Source of the DNA: an uncultured Clostridia bacterium
Lineage (GTDB): Bacteria; Bacillota; Clostridia; Peptostreptococcales; Anaerovoracaceae
Direction of reading: 5' to 3'
Length of the DNA: 64,000 nt
NCBI GenBank assembly: GCA_934281605.1
Contig: CAKQXD010000004.1
Span: 140,736 to 204,735 of the forward strand
This document shows positions 25,872 through 35,041 of the stretch, piece after piece. A program made the position numbers and the translations under genes. Within the stretch, counting starts at the first letter, position 1; every line of letters begins with the position of its first letter. The notes under the pieces were generated by a model that saw only the letters and a program-made list of their open reading frames with translations, was not told the DNA's origin and did no database searches.

Positions 25872-28628
25872 TTATTGTTTCTTTCTTCGAGAACCTGCTA
25901 AGACTACTCCAATACCGGCGAGTGCGGCGGCTGCGATGGCGATCCAGAGGAGCGGCGCGAAGTTATCGCCTGTGGCCGCTGCGTTGTCTGCGGTCTGCTG
26001 ACTGCTGCTTTGTGCAGAGGACGCCGCGGCTGATGTTGCCTGCTGCGAAGAGTCCGTCGGCTGGCTGGAATCCGTCGGCTTGGACGGGTCTGTCGGCGTC
26101 ACAGGATCACTTGGTTTGCTCGGATCTGTCGGCGTCACAGGATCCTCCTTCTCCACTTTGACAAGATAGATATCGACGGTATTATTATTCACCGTTACGC
26201 CGTCGATTCCCTTCGTTGTTTTCTCATTGTCAATGCGGTATTCTCCGTCGTAAACAGATCCCGTCTCATTATCCCCGCCGAGCACATTCTGGATGTTGGC
26301 AGAAAGCTGCTTTTTACCGTCTTCATACTGATACAGATCTGCCACGACCTTGGCGCCCGGATTGACCATATGAGTTCTGGATTTGATCTTCCTGGTCACC
26401 GTTTCTCCGTTTTCTTTATAAGAAACGTAGAAATTTACCATATACGGGATGGCGTCCCTTTCCTCTCTCTTCTTCCATACAGCGCGCAAGGTCAGGATCT
26501 TTCGATCCTTGTCACGATCATAATACAAGCAGTCCTGCAATGCGGCGATGGAAGTACCGCTGCATTGCAGCGACTCGCCTTCGGCATAAGTCAATGGGTT
26601 GCCGTCTGCCAATATCTTGACAGTTTCGGTCGGACGTCCTGTTCCGTCATCCTGTGTTTCCGCAGTCAGAACTTCCCAGTGATCGAATATGAAACTGCCG
26701 GTTTTATCCACCGGCTGCTGGTTGGAAATCAAAACTTTCTGGTGATTTTCACAGTTGTATCCGTTTTCCCCGCCATTCTGATAAGCCGGCATATCCTCGA
26801 TATCTGTGAGGTTCGGCGAGATCTGCACGCCATCCTGCGTGCGCCCGGCTCCCGATACATAGTTGATCCCGTATTTGATCGGGGACGCCTGGATATTGAC
26901 CAGCACAACGCCCTGTGCAGAATCGGCATTCATATAATTCTGCAAAGCCTTTGTCCCGCAGAAATAGTAATAACCGTCGCTGCTGGCCTGCCAGTTTTCG
27001 TAGGAGACGGCTTCAAAACCGGTCTCGGTTTTGATCAGGTATTGTACGAAAGCATTCTCTCCGATTTTAAGATCATCATCTTCCTGAAGCTTCGTGCCGT
27101 CTTTTTTCGTGTAGGATATATGAGGCATCTGATAGCCGTCCGCTTTCTTAAAGCGTATGGGATCAGAGTAGTTATTACTTGATACCCTTTCAACAAGCGA
27201 GCCTGGTTTTAAAGCGATCCAGTTCCCCTGCTCGTCTCTGATCTGGTAGTACTGCGGATCGCTTACTCCATTCAGGTGCTTGAATACCAGCTCCTTGTGA
27301 TAATGACCGACCAGGTTGCCTGCGCTGACAGTCAGGTTTTCATAGCAGTTCTCCACATCCATACGATATCTTCGGGTAGCCGAGCTTCCATTATCACCTC
27401 GGTTGGAAGTCACGCTGATCGTGATTTTCGTCCCCGTGGAAAGTGTCGTTGTTTCTGTTACCGTTTTATCGCTTTTGACATCTACCATCGGTACCGTTAC
27501 CGGCTCTCCGTTGATCTGCAGCTGATCCAGTTCCCAGGTAACCTGACCCGCCGTCCAGCCCCCAAAGTCCCAGGAGAAGCTGTGGTCCTGGACAGAAAAG
27601 GTCTTTCGGCACAGATCCGGTCTAATGTTTCCAAATGCTGCTTTATTATTATCATCATAAACGACCATTCTTGTATTCGCATACACGGTCTGCGCCCATT
27701 CCGATGCATCAAAGGTAAACTGATCGATCTTCTCATACTGCAGTGTCACCACATCATCGCCTGTAATATTAGCAAGTGAAATGAAATCTGAAAGTTTTAT
27801 GGAATTCGGGCTTCCTTCTGCCAGGAAAATACTATTCTCGTTTCGCTGATAGGACATCATTTCACCAAGCTTAGAAGTATAGCGAACTGTTCCGTCGTCT
27901 TTTTTCGTTACGGTCACGGTCGCCTTATATCCCCGCGGTATCGTCACCGTATCGCTGTAACTATGGCCATTAGCCACTTCCAGCGGGCGGTCGGCTCCGA
28001 AGACCTGATCCAGGCCCCAGCCGTCCGGACCTTCGCTCGTCACATTACCCTCAGAATCCTTAAACTGGTATTCCACAGTATGGTCTTTGCCGTGGGTGTA
28101 TTCCAGCGCGATTTTATCACCGCTTTTTAAAACCGGATATACCGTCTTGTTTGTAACGTTTTTATCGGTGGTATAGTAAATATACTCCTGCTCAGTGCCG
28201 TCATCTTCATGGATCGTAAGGGTTCCCACGAAATAGACGGCAGTATTTCCGATATGAGCACGACTGAAGGTGTGTCTCACATCTGATTGATTCATCAAGG
28301 TCAGCGGCACATTGTTGCGCAGTTTACCGCCTTTGATCGAAGAAATAGAAGCTGTCTGCAGATCTGTACAGGCCGAACCGTCCGCATGATGATTAACACA
28401 AACGAACTCAAAATACTTTGCAGGAATCGCTGCATCTTCCGTTTCTACATTGCGCGGTGCACTTCGCAGATCCTGCTGCGTTACATATCCCTTTTCTAAA
28501 TGCTGCTCAAGTGTTGATGAGCCTGTCGCTTCCCCTGCCCATACGGCTGTCCCGCTTCCCATCGTGAGAAAAAGCATCAGGATCGCCAAACTCAAAGCCA
28601 TACCTTTTCTTATTCCTTGAAGTTTCAT
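25872..28628 (-). CDS. Large cell-surface protein with variant sortase-like tail
   Basis: 918 residues from the ATG at 28628 (GGAG five bases upstream). A signal peptide (about residues 1-30) precedes an extended extracellular region with beta-rich segments and a domain resembling InlB/Listeria-Bacteroides repeats (FIFDHWEVLTAE ... LTLRAVWKK). A Pro/Thr/Asp then Ser/Gln-rich stalk (TPTDPSKP repeats) leads to ATGDN, a hydrophobic helix and RRKK: a wall-sorting signal shape in which the LP of LPXTG is missing. An alternative start lies 7 codons upstream. Ligand unknown. Confidence 0.75.
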   Translation of the reverse strand: MKLQGIRKGMALSLAILMLFLTMGSGTAVWAGEATGSSTLEQHLEKGYVTQQDLRSAPRNVETEDAAIPAKYFEFVCVNHHADGSACTDLQTASISSIKGGKLRNNVPLTLMNQSDVRHTFSRAHIGNTAVYFVGTLTIHEDDGTEQEYIYYTTDKNVTNKTVYPVLKSGDKIALEYTHGKDHTVEYQFKDSEGNVTSEGPDGWGLDQVFGADRPLEVANGHSYSDTVTIPRGYKATVTVTKKDDGTVRYTSKLGEMMSYQRNENSIFLAEGSPNSIKLSDFISLANITGDDVVTLQYEKIDQFTFDASEWAQTVYANTRMVVYDDNNKAAFGNIRPDLCRKTFSVQDHSFSWDFGGWTAGQVTWELDQLQINGEPVTVPMVDVKSDKTVTETTTLSTGTKITISVTSNRGDNGSSATRRYRMDVENCYENLTVSAGNLVGHYHKELVFKHLNGVSDPQYYQIRDEQGNWIALKPGSLVERVSSNNYSDPIRFKKADGYQMPHISYTKKDGTKLQEDDDLKIGENAFVQYLIKTETGFEAVSYENWQASSDGYYYFCGTKALQNYMNADSAQGVVLVNIQASPIKYGINYVSGAGRTQDGVQISPNLTDIEDMPAYQNGGENGYNCENHQKVLISNQQPVDKTGSFIFDHWEVLTAETQDDGTGRPTETVKILADGNPLTYAEGESLQCSGTSIAALQDCLYYDRDKDRKILTLRAVWKKREERDAIPYMVNFYVSYKENGETVTRKIKSRTHMVNPGAKVVADLYQYEDGKKQLSANIQNVLGGDNETGSVYDGEYRIDNEKTTKGIDGVTVNNNTVDIYLVKVEKEDPVTPTDPSKPSDPVTPTDPSKPTDSSQPTDSSQQATSAAASSAQSSSQQTADNAAATGDNFAPLLWIAIAAAALAGIGVVLAGSRRKKQ

Positions 28629-28785
28629 TTTGCTCCGATATCCTTCCATACATTTTATCTGTACCCCCCCTTTGAGCAAGAGGCGCAATCCTTTTTTACC
28701 ATGATTAGACCCAACTGTCAATAGTTTCTAAACAATTTTAGACTATTTTCATCTTGTATGGTCTGCCCTGTCGATTCTATATTTT

Positions 28786-28821
28786 AAAAAAAACCGAACC
28801 TCAGGTTTCTGAGATCCGGTC
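28786..28821 (-). terminator. Intrinsic terminator of the second surface-protein gene
   Basis: Minus strand ACCGGATCTCAG pairs with CTGAGGTTCGGT (with wobble) and ends in T8, 36 bp past the stop at 28857. Confidence 0.75.
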
Positions 28822-28856
28822 TTGCATCAGTCATGATAGAGTGGATTTATTTCGCT

Positions 28857-30860
28857 TTATTTTTCGATCGTTCTTCTTCTGTAAGCAGCACCGGCAGCAC
28901 CGCCTGCAGCCAGTAATGCCAGCAGGCTGTACAGTGCGACATTCATATCATCGCCAGTCTTGGCGGAATCATCGCTCTTGTCCGCCGTTTCTTTCGTCTT
29001 GTTCAGCTCTGTCTTACTGGTCAGGTCTGCCTTGGCAGCATTCAGTGCCGGGATCGCCGCAGTTTCCGTATAGCTGCACTTTTCGCAGACTCTTTCCTTC
29101 ATTCCCGCTTCCTCTACAGTCGGCTCCTTGACTACCTTCCATTCACCGAACTTGTGACCGGTGGCCGGGATCACTACCGGAGCTTCCAATTCGTTCTGAC
29201 AAGCTTCATCTGCAAAGATCTTGCCGCAGGTCTTGCATTCCCAGTATGCTTCGTGGCCGTCCTTCAGGCAGGTTGCGTCTACCTTTTCGACCAGCTTCAG
29301 GTCGTGACCCAGCGGATCAGTTGGAATGATTTCCGGGATGAGTTCCTTGCCATTTTCATCTGCAAAGCGCTGTTTGCAAATCTCGCATGTCCAGTACGCA
29401 TCGTGACCAGGTTCTGTGCAAGTTGCAGCTTTCGCTTCTGTCTTGGTCAGAGTGTGCGGCAGCATATCAATGGTCTGTTCACTTGTTGTTGCATCGCAGT
29501 TTTTACAATGGATCGACTTGCTTCCCGCAGTCGTACAGGTTGCCGGAGTATCAATCGTGTAATCCGCCTCCCAATTGTGGTTCTCTGATTTGAGATTTGA
29601 ATTACATCTCTCACAATATTTCATATGTGTAGTATCGTCGGTTTTTTTATAAGCAATATCGTGATCGATCGGCTCGGAAAGGAATGTCTTACATGTCGTG
29701 CAATACTTTGCACATTTTTCGGCATTATTTCCTGCATAATGCCAAACTACATTATGTCCTGTCGCAGAAATAACTTCTGGAGTTTCAATCGGCGTTATCG
29801 CCTGCTCATCAACGAACAGTCGATCACACGCATTACATTTCCAATATGCTTTATAACCGTCTTCAGTACAGGTTGCATCCTTTTTAGCAACGGCCTCCAG
29901 CTTGTGCGCCGCCGGGATCACAACAGGTTTATCGATTGGGTTTGTTCCAGCCGGATCAGCAAACATGCCCTGGCAAACACTGCAAGTCCAGTAAGCTTCA
30001 TATCCATTCTCTGTGCAAGTTGCGTCTTTTTTCTGCGTGCCCGTCAGAGTATGCTTCGGGGAAATCACAACAGGTTCTGAAATCATATTCGTACCATTTT
30101 CATCAGAAAACATTATGTTGCACTTGCTGCAAGTCCAGTATGCTTCATGTCCTGTTTCCGTACAAGTTGAATCCTGTCTTGCTGTTTTGGTTAACTTATG
30201 CTTTTCGGGACTACTCTTATAATTATTACAATTCTTGCACTCCTGCCAGTGATAGCCGCCGTTCTGCTTCCATTCAAGGTCGTGATCCACAAATGCTATT
30301 TTAACATTTGCCTTGAAGGTAGGATTCGTTCCGATAACGTGCTCTGTTACTTCTACAGTATATGTTCCAGAAGCTGTTACGTTATATGTTGACTCTGTTG
30401 CACGTAAAATCTTTTGCCCATCTTTATACCATTGATAGCTATAGTGCAGCACCCCACTTTGCTTTTGAATTTCAGCAGTTAAAGTGGCCTTTGTCCCTGT
30501 GCAAAAAGTAGTCTTATTTGCAGTTGTTGTAATTTTTACACCGGTTGCTGCTCTCGCTGCCTGCGTATCTACCGCCTTCGCCTGACTCTTTGCAGCCTGT
30601 GCCTTCGGTGCTGCCTGACTTTCCTGTGCAGGCGCCTTCGCTTCTTCCTTCTGTGCTGCCGGTGCAGTTTCCTTCTGTTCCGTCTGCGCAGCCTCATTCG
30701 CAGAATCCGGAGCCTCTGTTTCTACCGCTTTGCTTCCTGTATCAGCAGCTTCCAGCGCCTCACCGCTTTCTGCGAATACCGCTCCCGGTACTGCTGTCAT
30801 GGTGAATAAAACCGTTGCGCACAGAATCTTGGAGACTATGCGCTTCCCTCTCTTGACCAT
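28857..30860 (-). CDS. Cell-surface protein with CxxC repeats and variant sortase-like tail
   Basis: 667 residues from the ATG at 30860 (GGAG upstream). Signal peptide (about 1-32), an Ala/Glu/Gln/Lys-rich stretch, an Ig-like domain (SYQWYKDGQ...GTYTVEV), then about six degenerate repeats of roughly 45 residues with the pattern DATCTExGY-AYWTC-xC-xxMFAD, each holding CxxC pairs like a zinc ribbon. The end is AKTGDD, hydrophobic helix and RRR, a sortase-like signal lacking LP. Consensus promoter upstream. Probably wall-anchored; role unknown. Confidence 0.75.
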   Translation of the reverse strand: MVKRGKRIVSKILCATVLFTMTAVPGAVFAESGEALEAADTGSKAVETEAPDSANEAAQTEQKETAPAAQKEEAKAPAQESQAAPKAQAAKSQAKAVDTQAARAATGVKITTTANKTTFCTGTKATLTAEIQKQSGVLHYSYQWYKDGQKILRATESTYNVTASGTYTVEVTEHVIGTNPTFKANVKIAFVDHDLEWKQNGGYHWQECKNCNNYKSSPEKHKLTKTARQDSTCTETGHEAYWTCSKCNIMFSDENGTNMISEPVVISPKHTLTGTQKKDATCTENGYEAYWTCSVCQGMFADPAGTNPIDKPVVIPAAHKLEAVAKKDATCTEDGYKAYWKCNACDRLFVDEQAITPIETPEVISATGHNVVWHYAGNNAEKCAKYCTTCKTFLSEPIDHDIAYKKTDDTTHMKYCERCNSNLKSENHNWEADYTIDTPATCTTAGSKSIHCKNCDATTSEQTIDMLPHTLTKTEAKAATCTEPGHDAYWTCEICKQRFADENGKELIPEIIPTDPLGHDLKLVEKVDATCLKDGHEAYWECKTCGKIFADEACQNELEAPVVIPATGHKFGEWKVVKEPTVEEAGMKERVCEKCSYTETAAIPALNAAKADLTSKTELNKTKETADKSDDSAKTGDDMNVALYSLLALLAAGGAAGAAYRRRTIEK

Positions 30861-30903
30861 ATCCTTCTCCTTTCCGAACTGGATTTCATAAGCTAGTATT
30901 TTA

Positions 30904-30932
30904 ATTATACTATCTATACTCCAATTAAGCAA
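30904..30932 (-). promoter_or_regulatory. Promoter of the CxxC-repeat surface protein
   Basis: Minus strand TTGCTT (30927-30932), 17-bp spacer, TATAAT (30904-30909). Just upstream, an inverted repeat ACCCCCC/GGGGGGT spans 30938-30977; a similar G-run lies in the leader of the neighbouring surface gene near 28665. Confidence 0.65.
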
Positions 30933-31025
30933 TACAAACCCCCCTCTCAAATACAAAATTTTAACAGTTCGGGGGGTATCGGTGACGTCAGTCCAAACGC
31001 TATTCACAGCATCTCACAGTACATA

Positions 31026-31062
31026 AAAAGACCGAACCCCAGCTTTCCGAGATTCGGTCTTT
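31026..31062 (-). terminator. Intrinsic terminator of the 3-hydroxyacyl-CoA dehydrogenase gene
   Basis: AAAGACCGAA / TTCGGTCTTT stem followed by T5 on the minus strand, 22 bp past the stop. Confidence 0.8.
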
Positions 31063-31083
31063 ACAACTCGTCTTATTAAAATT

Positions 31084-31926
31084 CTAATACTGGAAAAATC
31101 CTTCGCCGGTCTTTCTCCCCAGCTTGCCGTCGCGGACCATCTTGCGCAGATATACGTGCGGACGGTATTTGTCCTCGCCGTATTCCCGGTGAAGGGTTTC
31201 CATGATGGCGAGACACACATCCAGTCCGATCAGATCACCCAGTGCCAAAGGTCCCATCGGGAAATTGGCTCCCAGCTTCATGGCTGTGTCGATATCTTCC
31301 GCAGCAGCAACACCGTCGGCCAGAATGCCGATGGCTTCATTGATCATCGGAATCAGAATCCGGTTTACGACGAATCCCGGTGCTTCCTCCACCTTAACAG
31401 GGCTCTTGCCCAGAGATCCTGCCAGATCCATGATCGCTGCGGTCGTTTCCTCGGAAGTGGATAATCCGCGGATGACTTCCACCAGCTTCATAGCCGGTAC
31501 CGGATTGAAGAAATGCATGCCGATCACCTTTTCCGGACGGCCGGTCACCGCTGCGATCTCCGTAATAGAAAGGGCCGAGGTATTGGTTGCCAGAATGGTA
31601 TCCGGCTGGCAGGATTCGTCTAGCTGACGGAACATGGCTTTTTTCGCTTCCACATTTTCAGTCGCCGCTTCCACGACGATCTCCGCATCGTGAAGATCCA
31701 CCATGTCGGTGCTGCCTTTGATGCGGCCCAGTACAGCCTCTTTGTCTTCTTCGCTCATGCGGCCCTTCTTAACAGCCTTTTCCAGAGTGCCTGAGATCTT
31801 CGCCAGACCCCGGTCGATAAACTCCTGCTTCTGTTCGATAAATGTCACTTCATACCCGCTCTGCGCCATCACCTGGATGATCCCTGCACCCATGGTGCCT
31901 GCGCCGAGTACACCTGTCTTTTTCAT
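31084..31926 (-). CDS. hbd: 3-hydroxybutyryl-CoA dehydrogenase
   Basis: NAD(P)-dependent oxidation/reduction between acetoacetyl-CoA and 3-hydroxybutyryl-CoA, as in clostridial butyrate formation. 280 residues with GAGTMGAGIIQ nucleotide loop, the HFFNPVPAMKLVE signature including the catalytic His, and a C-terminal dimer domain (NFPMGPLALGDLIGLDV). The other butyrate genes (thl, crt, bcd) are not adjacent. RBS AAAGGAAG. Confidence 0.92.
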   Translation of the reverse strand: MKKTGVLGAGTMGAGIIQVMAQSGYEVTFIEQKQEFIDRGLAKISGTLEKAVKKGRMSEEDKEAVLGRIKGSTDMVDLHDAEIVVEAATENVEAKKAMFRQLDESCQPDTILATNTSALSITEIAAVTGRPEKVIGMHFFNPVPAMKLVEVIRGLSTSEETTAAIMDLAGSLGKSPVKVEEAPGFVVNRILIPMINEAIGILADGVAAAEDIDTAMKLGANFPMGPLALGDLIGLDVCLAIMETLHREYGEDKYRPHVYLRKMVRDGKLGRKTGEGFFQY

Positions 31927-31978
31927 AGCCTGCGCTTCCTTTCTTTTCGCAACTCGTGATCCGCGGTCTTTGCACCCA

Positions 31979-32929
31979 TCACACGATCACTAATTGAATG
32001 ATATGAATGAGCAGCGGCACCGTTCCGATGGACGCCACCGTGCTTAAAAACAAAATCCGGCTGGCTACACCTGCATCCAGTCCTTCCTGCTCTGCCAGCA
32101 TGGATACCGTCGCCGCTGTCGGAAAACTGATTCCCAGCACAAGGATCGAACGAATCAGCGGATCGATGGGCAGGAACGCCACCGCCGCCAGCGTCAGAAG
32201 CGGCAGCACCAGCAGCTTGACCACGCTGCCTTCGATGGTCGTCACACTGCTGATAATATCCCTGAATCTATACCGCGTCAGCGAAGACCCGATGAAGATC
32301 ATGGCCATCGGTGTAGATACGTTACCTATATATAATAAATATTCATCCAGCACTCCCGGCACACCAAGTCCCGACAGACTGAATGCAAATCCGATAAACA
32401 GTGCTAAAATATTCGGATTCAGCAGCAGCTTCAGCGCCGCCCGTAAAATCCGTTTCGGCGTCACCGGCGGGTGCTCATCATTCTTCATATCCCGCAGCAG
32501 CTTTACACCATAGGTGAAAATAAAGAAATTCATCGCTGCGTTGTGGGCCAGCATCAGCAGCAGACCGCGGTCTCCGAAAAAGATCAGCGCCACCGGGAAT
32601 CCCATAAAGCCGTTATTCGGCATGGACATGGCGAACTCCGCGATGCCCGAAACATCCTTAGGATACTTGCGCACCCGGGCGTAGCCTTTGCAGAAGAAAC
32701 CGTAGAGGTAAAACAGCACCAGGCTCAGTACAAAGGTCAGGCCGAAGTCTGCCAGCACGCCGGGCGTCAGGTCCAGCGCGCCGATGTTGTGAACGATCAG
32801 GCACGGATACGCAAAATAGACCACAAGCTTGTTGATGCTGTGATCCATTTTTTCATCTATAAAGTTGATTTTTCGCAGGAACCATCCCGTGAACAGGATG
32901 GCGAAAAGCACAAAATATCTGCCGTACAT
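31979..32929 (-). CDS. AEC-family (auxin efflux carrier-like) transporter
   Basis: 316 residues with about ten membrane segments in two halves and the MPNNGFMGFPVAL motif typical of AEC permeases, many of which carry malate or other organic acids. It is 19 bp downstream of the DUF1846 gene. Substrate unknown. RBS AGGAG. Confidence 0.82.
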   Translation of the reverse strand: MYGRYFVLFAILFTGWFLRKINFIDEKMDHSINKLVVYFAYPCLIVHNIGALDLTPGVLADFGLTFVLSLVLFYLYGFFCKGYARVRKYPKDVSGIAEFAMSMPNNGFMGFPVALIFFGDRGLLLMLAHNAAMNFFIFTYGVKLLRDMKNDEHPPVTPKRILRAALKLLLNPNILALFIGFAFSLSGLGVPGVLDEYLLYIGNVSTPMAMIFIGSSLTRYRFRDIISSVTTIEGSVVKLLVLPLLTLAAVAFLPIDPLIRSILVLGISFPTAATVSMLAEQEGLDAGVASRILFLSTVASIGTVPLLIHIIQLVIV

Positions 32930-32947
32930 GTAGTAAACTCCTACGAT

Positions 32948-34465
32948 CTAGCTGTAATACAGGTTGTTTGTAATATACTCCGGATCGCTGGTCACGTCGA
33001 TACCCAGCGCCTTGAGTGTACTTTCGTCCTTGTCACTGAGGATCGCCGTGCAGTGGGCGCGGCAGGATTTCAGCTGCGGCACCTTGGCCAGAGCTCTTGC
33101 CGCCGACGGGTTGGTTACCGCCGAAATGGTCAGCGCCGTCAGAATCTCCTCGCAGTTAAGGCTGGTTTTTTCTGCGCCCAGCACATCTACTTTCAGCTCC
33201 TGAATGCTCTTTAAGATTCCCGGAGAGATGAGGTACAGGTCGTCAGCCATACCGCTCAGATACTTGATGGCATTGAGCACTGCCGCTGCGGCAGCCACCA
33301 TCCTGCGGGAGCTTCTGCCCGTAATGATCGTGCCATCCGGCAGTTCCAGCGCCATGACTACCACATTAGCGTAGCGCTCGTCGCAGGCCTTTTTCTGTTC
33401 CGCGTAATCCCTCGCCGGCGCAACCACCTTCCGGTCCTCCACGCAGAGGGACAGATCGTCCATCAGCAGCTTGGCACGCTCTACTGTCTCGCCGCTGATT
33501 TTTCCTTTTTTATAGTCACACTGAGCGATCATGTACCGGCGGATGATTTCCTGATTGGCCGCCTCCCGCACCACTTCATCGTTGGTGATGCAGAAACCTG
33601 CCCGGTTCACGCCCATATCCGTCGGCGATTTGTACTCTGATTCCTCTCCAGTGATCTTCTCGATGATCCGCTTTACAACAGGGAACACCTCCAGGTCGCG
33701 GTTGTAGTTGACCGCCTTTTCCCCGTAGGCTTCCAGATGGAAGGAGTCGATCATGTTGACGTCCTTCAGGTCGGCCGTTGCCGCTTCATACGCCACGTTG
33801 ACAGGGTGTTTGAGCGGAATGTTCCAGATCGGGAACGTCTCGAACTTGGCGTAGCGGACTTTGCGGCCACGCTTGTTTTCGTGATACAGCTGCGAAAGGC
33901 ATGTTGCCAGCTTGCCGCTGCCGCCTCCCGGTCCCGTCACGACCACCAGCGGACGCTCCACTTCGATGTACGGATTGGCGCCGTAGCCCTCGTCGCTTAC
34001 GATGGTGTCCACGTCGGTCGGATAACCCTTGGTGAACCGGTGCTTGTACGTCCGGATCCCGCGCCGTTCCAGCTTGTTAATGAACTTGTCCACCGCCGGC
34101 GAATTGTCCTCATAGCGAGTCACTACCACGCTGTTGACCACCAGATCGTGCTTGCGGAAAATATCCATCAGCCGCAGCACTTCCAGGTCATAGGTAATGC
34201 CGAAATCCTGTCTCGTCTTGTTGGTCATGATATCCCCGGAGTAAATACAGATGATGATCTCCACCTTGTCCTTCATCTTCTGCAAAAGCTTGATCTTGGC
34301 GTTTTCATCAAACCCCGGCAGCACCCGCATAGCGTGTTTATCCTGCACCAGCTTGCCACCAAACTCCAGATACAGCCTCTCGCTGTTTCCGCAGTTGATC
34401 CGCTCCAGGATATACTTCGACTGTTCCTCGATATACTGTTCCGCACTAAAACCTATTTCCGTCAT
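32948..34465 (-). CDS. DUF1846 family protein
   Basis: 505 residues, cytoplasmic, matching the DUF1846 family found across Firmicutes. A glycine-rich nucleotide-binding-like segment (VVVTGPGGGSGKLATCLSQ) lies in the first half, and TGRSSRRMVAAAAA in the second. I start at the ATG at 34465, with GGAGG five bases before it; an in-frame TTG overlaps that site. Biochemical function not known. Confidence 0.85.
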   Translation of the reverse strand: MTEIGFSAEQYIEEQSKYILERINCGNSERLYLEFGGKLVQDKHAMRVLPGFDENAKIKLLQKMKDKVEIIICIYSGDIMTNKTRQDFGITYDLEVLRLMDIFRKHDLVVNSVVVTRYEDNSPAVDKFINKLERRGIRTYKHRFTKGYPTDVDTIVSDEGYGANPYIEVERPLVVVTGPGGGSGKLATCLSQLYHENKRGRKVRYAKFETFPIWNIPLKHPVNVAYEAATADLKDVNMIDSFHLEAYGEKAVNYNRDLEVFPVVKRIIEKITGEESEYKSPTDMGVNRAGFCITNDEVVREAANQEIIRRYMIAQCDYKKGKISGETVERAKLLMDDLSLCVEDRKVVAPARDYAEQKKACDERYANVVVMALELPDGTIITGRSSRRMVAAAAAVLNAIKYLSGMADDLYLISPGILKSIQELKVDVLGAEKTSLNCEEILTALTISAVTNPSAARALAKVPQLKSCRAHCTAILSDKDESTLKALGIDVTSDPEYITNNLYYS

Positions 34466-34492
34466 CTTCTCCTCCAATTTCCTTCTATCTTA

Positions 34493-34585
34493 CTATAAAT
34501 ATGCGATTGCCATTGTCAGCGTCGTTACGACCATCACTACGACGATAGCGATGGTGATTACTTTGATCGTCTTTTTACTCATCAT
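34493..34585 (-). CDS. 30-residue single-span membrane peptide
   Basis: An ATG ATG start preceded by GAGGTG codes for a short basic N-terminus (MMSKKTIK) and a hydrophobic segment rich in Val, Ile, Thr and Met. It fills the gap between the DUF1934 and DUF1846 genes and has a stop just before the latter's ribosome site. Probably a real small membrane protein of the operon; function unknown. Confidence 0.6.
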   Translation of the reverse strand: MMSKKTIKVITIAIVVVMVVTTLTMAIAYL

Positions 34586-34601
34586 AATCCAGTCACCTCT
34601 T

Positions 34602-35027
34602 TTACATCAATGTTATGTTCAGCTGGTTGCGGCCCTCGATCAGCCCTTTGAGGCTGATGCTGTAGTCGATATCCAGGTTGCCGCCGCCCTCTTCCGTCAG
34701 ATTGTTTTCCAGCTTATTTGTCAAAACTTCCATCTCGATTGCCCCGAACGGCGTATCGTAAAGCCCCGAATAACGCTTTCCACGTTCAAAACGGATCTCG
34801 TTTCCGATGCCCGCACCCTCGCCGAACCGCTTCATCTGCACTTCGTCCGGCTTGCACTTGAGCCGCGTCCGGCAGCCCGGCACGCCCGAAAGCTCCGTCT
34901 CCTCATAAATCAGGTACATGGCCTCGCCCCGCTTGTACAGCTTGGCTTCCGTGACGAATTCCATGATATCCTCATCGCCCTCTTCGTTGACCTGATTTGT
35001 CGTGATCTTTACCATTACCTCTTTCAT
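34602..35027 (-). CDS. DUF1934 family protein (beta-barrel fold)
   Basis: 141 residues from ATG 35027 (GGGAG upstream), 15 bp after hsp33. The family is a small lipocalin-like beta-barrel (segments LYKRGEAMYLIYEETELSG and GAIEMEVLTNKL). Ligand and role are unknown. The position in an operon with hsp33 suggests stress or surveillance functions, an inference. Confidence 0.75.
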   Translation of the reverse strand: MKEVMVKITTNQVNEEGDEDIMEFVTEAKLYKRGEAMYLIYEETELSGVPGCRTRLKCKPDEVQMKRFGEGAGIGNEIRFERGKRYSGLYDTPFGAIEMEVLTNKLENNLTEEGGGNLDIDYSISLKGLIEGRNQLNITLM

Positions 35028-35041
35028 ATCTCTCACTCCCA

